NCBI GenBank assembly: GCA_043803805.1
Contig: JAZDJP010000033.1
Coordinates: 1 to 15,825 of the forward strand
Source of the DNA: JAZDJP01 sp043803805
GTDB taxonomy: Bacteria; Planctomycetota; JAZDJP01
Reading direction: 5' to 3'
Length of the DNA: 15,825 bases
Part shown: piece by piece, positions 14,674 through 15,825 of the stretch
How positions within the stretch are numbered: position 1 is the first letter of the stretch
Layout: every line of letters begins with the position of its first letter
Notes under the pieces: model-generated
Told to the model about the DNA's origin: nothing
Databases searched by the model: none
Seen by the model: only the letters and a program-made list of their open reading frames with translations
Made by a program: the position numbers and the translations under genes

Positions 14674-15342
14674 TTAAAAGTTCCCCACCTCGATCGGTTT
14701 TTCCCTGTCAATGGTCATGAGACGTTTGGCGAATTCGCGCAGGTGACGCTTGCGCTCTGCGTCGGTGAGATGCGCCGGGGAATAAATAATGTGCGGAGCC
14801 AGGACGTCCATCCCCGTGAACCGGAATATGCCGCGATGGACCACACGCAAAATCGAATGGATGTCGCCACTGAACCCGCCGGGGACATAAGCCTCCGCCG
14901 GCCCTCCGGTTGTGACGGACACAAGCGCCCGCTTCCCCTTGAGCAATCCCGTGTCGTACATGTGACCCATGCCCCACGCCCGTCCCATGGCAAGCACTTT
15001 ATCCGCCCACCCCTTGAGGATGGCCGGGGGGCCGAACCACCAGAGCGGGAACTGCCAGACCATGAGATCACACCAAGCGAGCTTCTTCCACTCCGCCTCC
15101 ACGTCGGAGGCGAATCCGCCCGTCGCGACGGCATTGGCTTCTTCGGCCTGCTGCTGGAAGTAATCCGGATCTTTCGCCACCGTGAAATTCGTCCGGCCGG
15201 AGACCGGGTTGAATTTCATGGCGTAGAGGTCGCTCGTCCGGACATCGTGCCCGGCCCGTCGAAGCACCGACTCCGCCTCGCAAAAAAGCGCCCCGTTGAA
15301 ACTCTTCGGCTCGGGATGGGCCAATACAAGCAAGGTTTTCAT
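14674..15342 (-). CDS. Flavodoxin-fold NAD(P)H:quinone oxidoreductase family protein
   Basis: Predicted cytoplasmic FMN/FAD protein of the flavodoxin_2 (NQO1, MdaB/KefF-like) family, which transfers two electrons from NAD(P)H to quinones or similar acceptors. The 222 residues begin with MKTLLVLAHPEPKSFNGAL, the nucleotide-binding first strand and loop. WQFPLWWFGPPAILKGWADKV (96-116) and SVTTGGP (142-148) follow; both are family flavin-site motifs. Length is normal. The ATG at 15342 is preferred over 15363 because AAGGAGG lies 8 bases upstream of it, inside the longer frame. Upstream on the right is repeat-rich sequence and the 16S terminator; downstream is the cupin operon on the same strand. 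It may protect against quinone or redox stress alongside the Msr enzymes, which is inference from position. Confidence 0.9.
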   Translation of the reverse strand: MKTLLVLAHPEPKSFNGALFCEAESVLRRAGHDVRTSDLYAMKFNPVSGRTNFTVAKDPDYFQQQAEEANAVATGGFASDVEAEWKKLAWCDLMVWQFPLWWFGPPAILKGWADKVLAMGRAWGMGHMYDTGLLKGKRALVSVTTGGPAEAYVPGGFSGDIHSILRVVHRGIFRFTGMDVLAPHIIYSPAHLTDAERKRHLREFAKRLMTIDREKPIEVGNF

Positions 15343-15389
15343 GGCTGCGGCCTCCTTGGACATTTGCCCGTGGCAAATAACGCTTCGAT

Positions 15390-15428
15390 GAAACCCCGCT
15401 CATGGTGAGCCCGTCGAACCACGAGCGG
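15390..15428. repeat. Dispersed hairpin repeat, complete copy 2
   Basis: After GAAACC the arms CCGCTCATGGT (15396-15406) and ACCACGAGCGG (15418-15428) pair with one mismatch around an 11-base loop. The left 33 bases match the truncated copy at 782-814 with very few differences. This is the common VRQAHHER-type intergenic hairpin. Confidence 0.75.
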
Positions 15429-15451
15429 TCTTATCAATCCGTGATTCGCGT

Positions 15452-15483
15452 CATGACTGCATGACCGCATGACGGCATGACGG
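15452..15483. repeat. Octamer tandem array (4 x CATGACGG-like)
   Basis: Four contiguous units CATGACTG, CATGACCG, CATGACGG, CATGACGG. Only the sixth to seventh positions vary. Confidence 0.8.
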
Positions 15484-15491
15484 CCATCTGC

Positions 15492-15515
15492 GGGTCACGG
15501 GGTCACGTGCCACGG
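15492..15515. repeat. Octamer tandem array (3 x GGGTCACG-like)
   Basis: Units GGGTCACG, GGGTCACG and a degenerate TGCCACGG lie 8 bases after the CATGACGG array, so the two arrays are in the same 8-bp register but have different unit sequences. Confidence 0.6.
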
Positions 15516-15542
15516 GATATTGTACTCATCCCCCCCGCTCGT

Positions 15543-15578
15543 AAAAACAAAAAGGCCGCGAGGGATTGCCCCGCGGCC
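15543..15578 (-). terminator. Intrinsic terminator downstream of 16S rRNA
   Basis: On the minus strand a perfect 7-bp stem GGCCGCG/CGCGGCC, extended by an inner GGG/CCC pairing with one bulged base, is followed directly by TTTTTGTTTTT. It lies about 80 bases beyond the 16S 3' end and points the same way as the rRNA gene. Confidence 0.9.
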
Positions 15579-15647
15579 GTTTCGACGGTTCTCTGACAGG
15601 ATGGCCCGGTGATCCGGATGCGCCGTTTATGAGCTTTCGCTCGTTTT

Positions 15648-15825
<178 letters not shown>

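Larger units (their letters stand above)
15343..15542. other. Non-coding, repeat-rich gap between oxidoreductase gene and 16S terminator
   Basis: No gene is supported here. The stretch holds the complete dispersed hairpin repeat and two neighbouring octamer arrays. Between the octamer arrays and the terminator lies only a short C-rich run. No convincing promoter for the oxidoreductase gene was identified. Confidence 0.6.

Noticed and set aside
10991..15515. CRISPR array as explanation for the repeats
   Set aside because: Units are 7-8 bp and contiguous without spacers, and no cas genes are present.

Overview
The window looks like chromosome from a GC-rich, diderm bacterium of the PVC group, most likely Planctomycetota. 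Three things point there. The partial 16S rRNA at the right edge has a 3' domain I associate with planctomycetes (GGGACTAAGTCG where most bacteria read GTGAAGTCG). The 16S gene is followed at once by an intrinsic terminator instead of tRNA/23S genes, so its rRNA genes appear unlinked, as is common in planctomycetes. There are many exported proteins and lipoproteins, and a secreted GH42-like enzyme sits beside a GH4-type glycosidase. The phylum call is inference from about 170 bases of 16S.

Left block (1-2760, minus strand): a TetR-family repressor, an FtsX/MacB/LolC-type ABC permease and a LolA-like exported protein form an operon. A 24-bp perfect inverted repeat lies on the predicted tetR -10 box, which suggests autorepression. 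The matching ATPase is not in view.

Second block (2776-7920, minus strand): a predicted three-gene catabolic operon. It encodes a secreted GH42-like protein with a beta-galactosidase-trimerisation-like domain, an amidohydrolase and a GH4 enzyme with an extra N-terminal module. A promoter candidate precedes the first gene.

Third block (7980-12948, plus strand): prfB (release factor 2) with the autoregulatory +1 frameshift site, a small AT-rich membrane protein, and glyA are joined by 4-base stop/start overlaps. tRNA-Val(TAC) follows, then two coupled unknown exported proteins, the second a lipoprotein.

Right block (13054-15825, minus strand): a cupin, a lipoprotein MsrA and a lipoprotein MsrB look like one operon for periplasmic methionine-sulfoxide repair. 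Next come a flavodoxin-fold quinone/NAD(P)H oxidoreductase and the 3' end of the 16S rRNA gene.

A pattern running through the window is short tandem arrays of 7- or 8-bp units, each locus with its own unit sequence. They hug the tRNA on both sides, fill the gap upstream of the cupin, sit between the oxidoreductase and the 16S terminator, and in one case lie inside a lipoprotein reading frame. Two copies of a separate dispersed hairpin repeat are also present. These repeats, more than any gene, are the least explained structure here.
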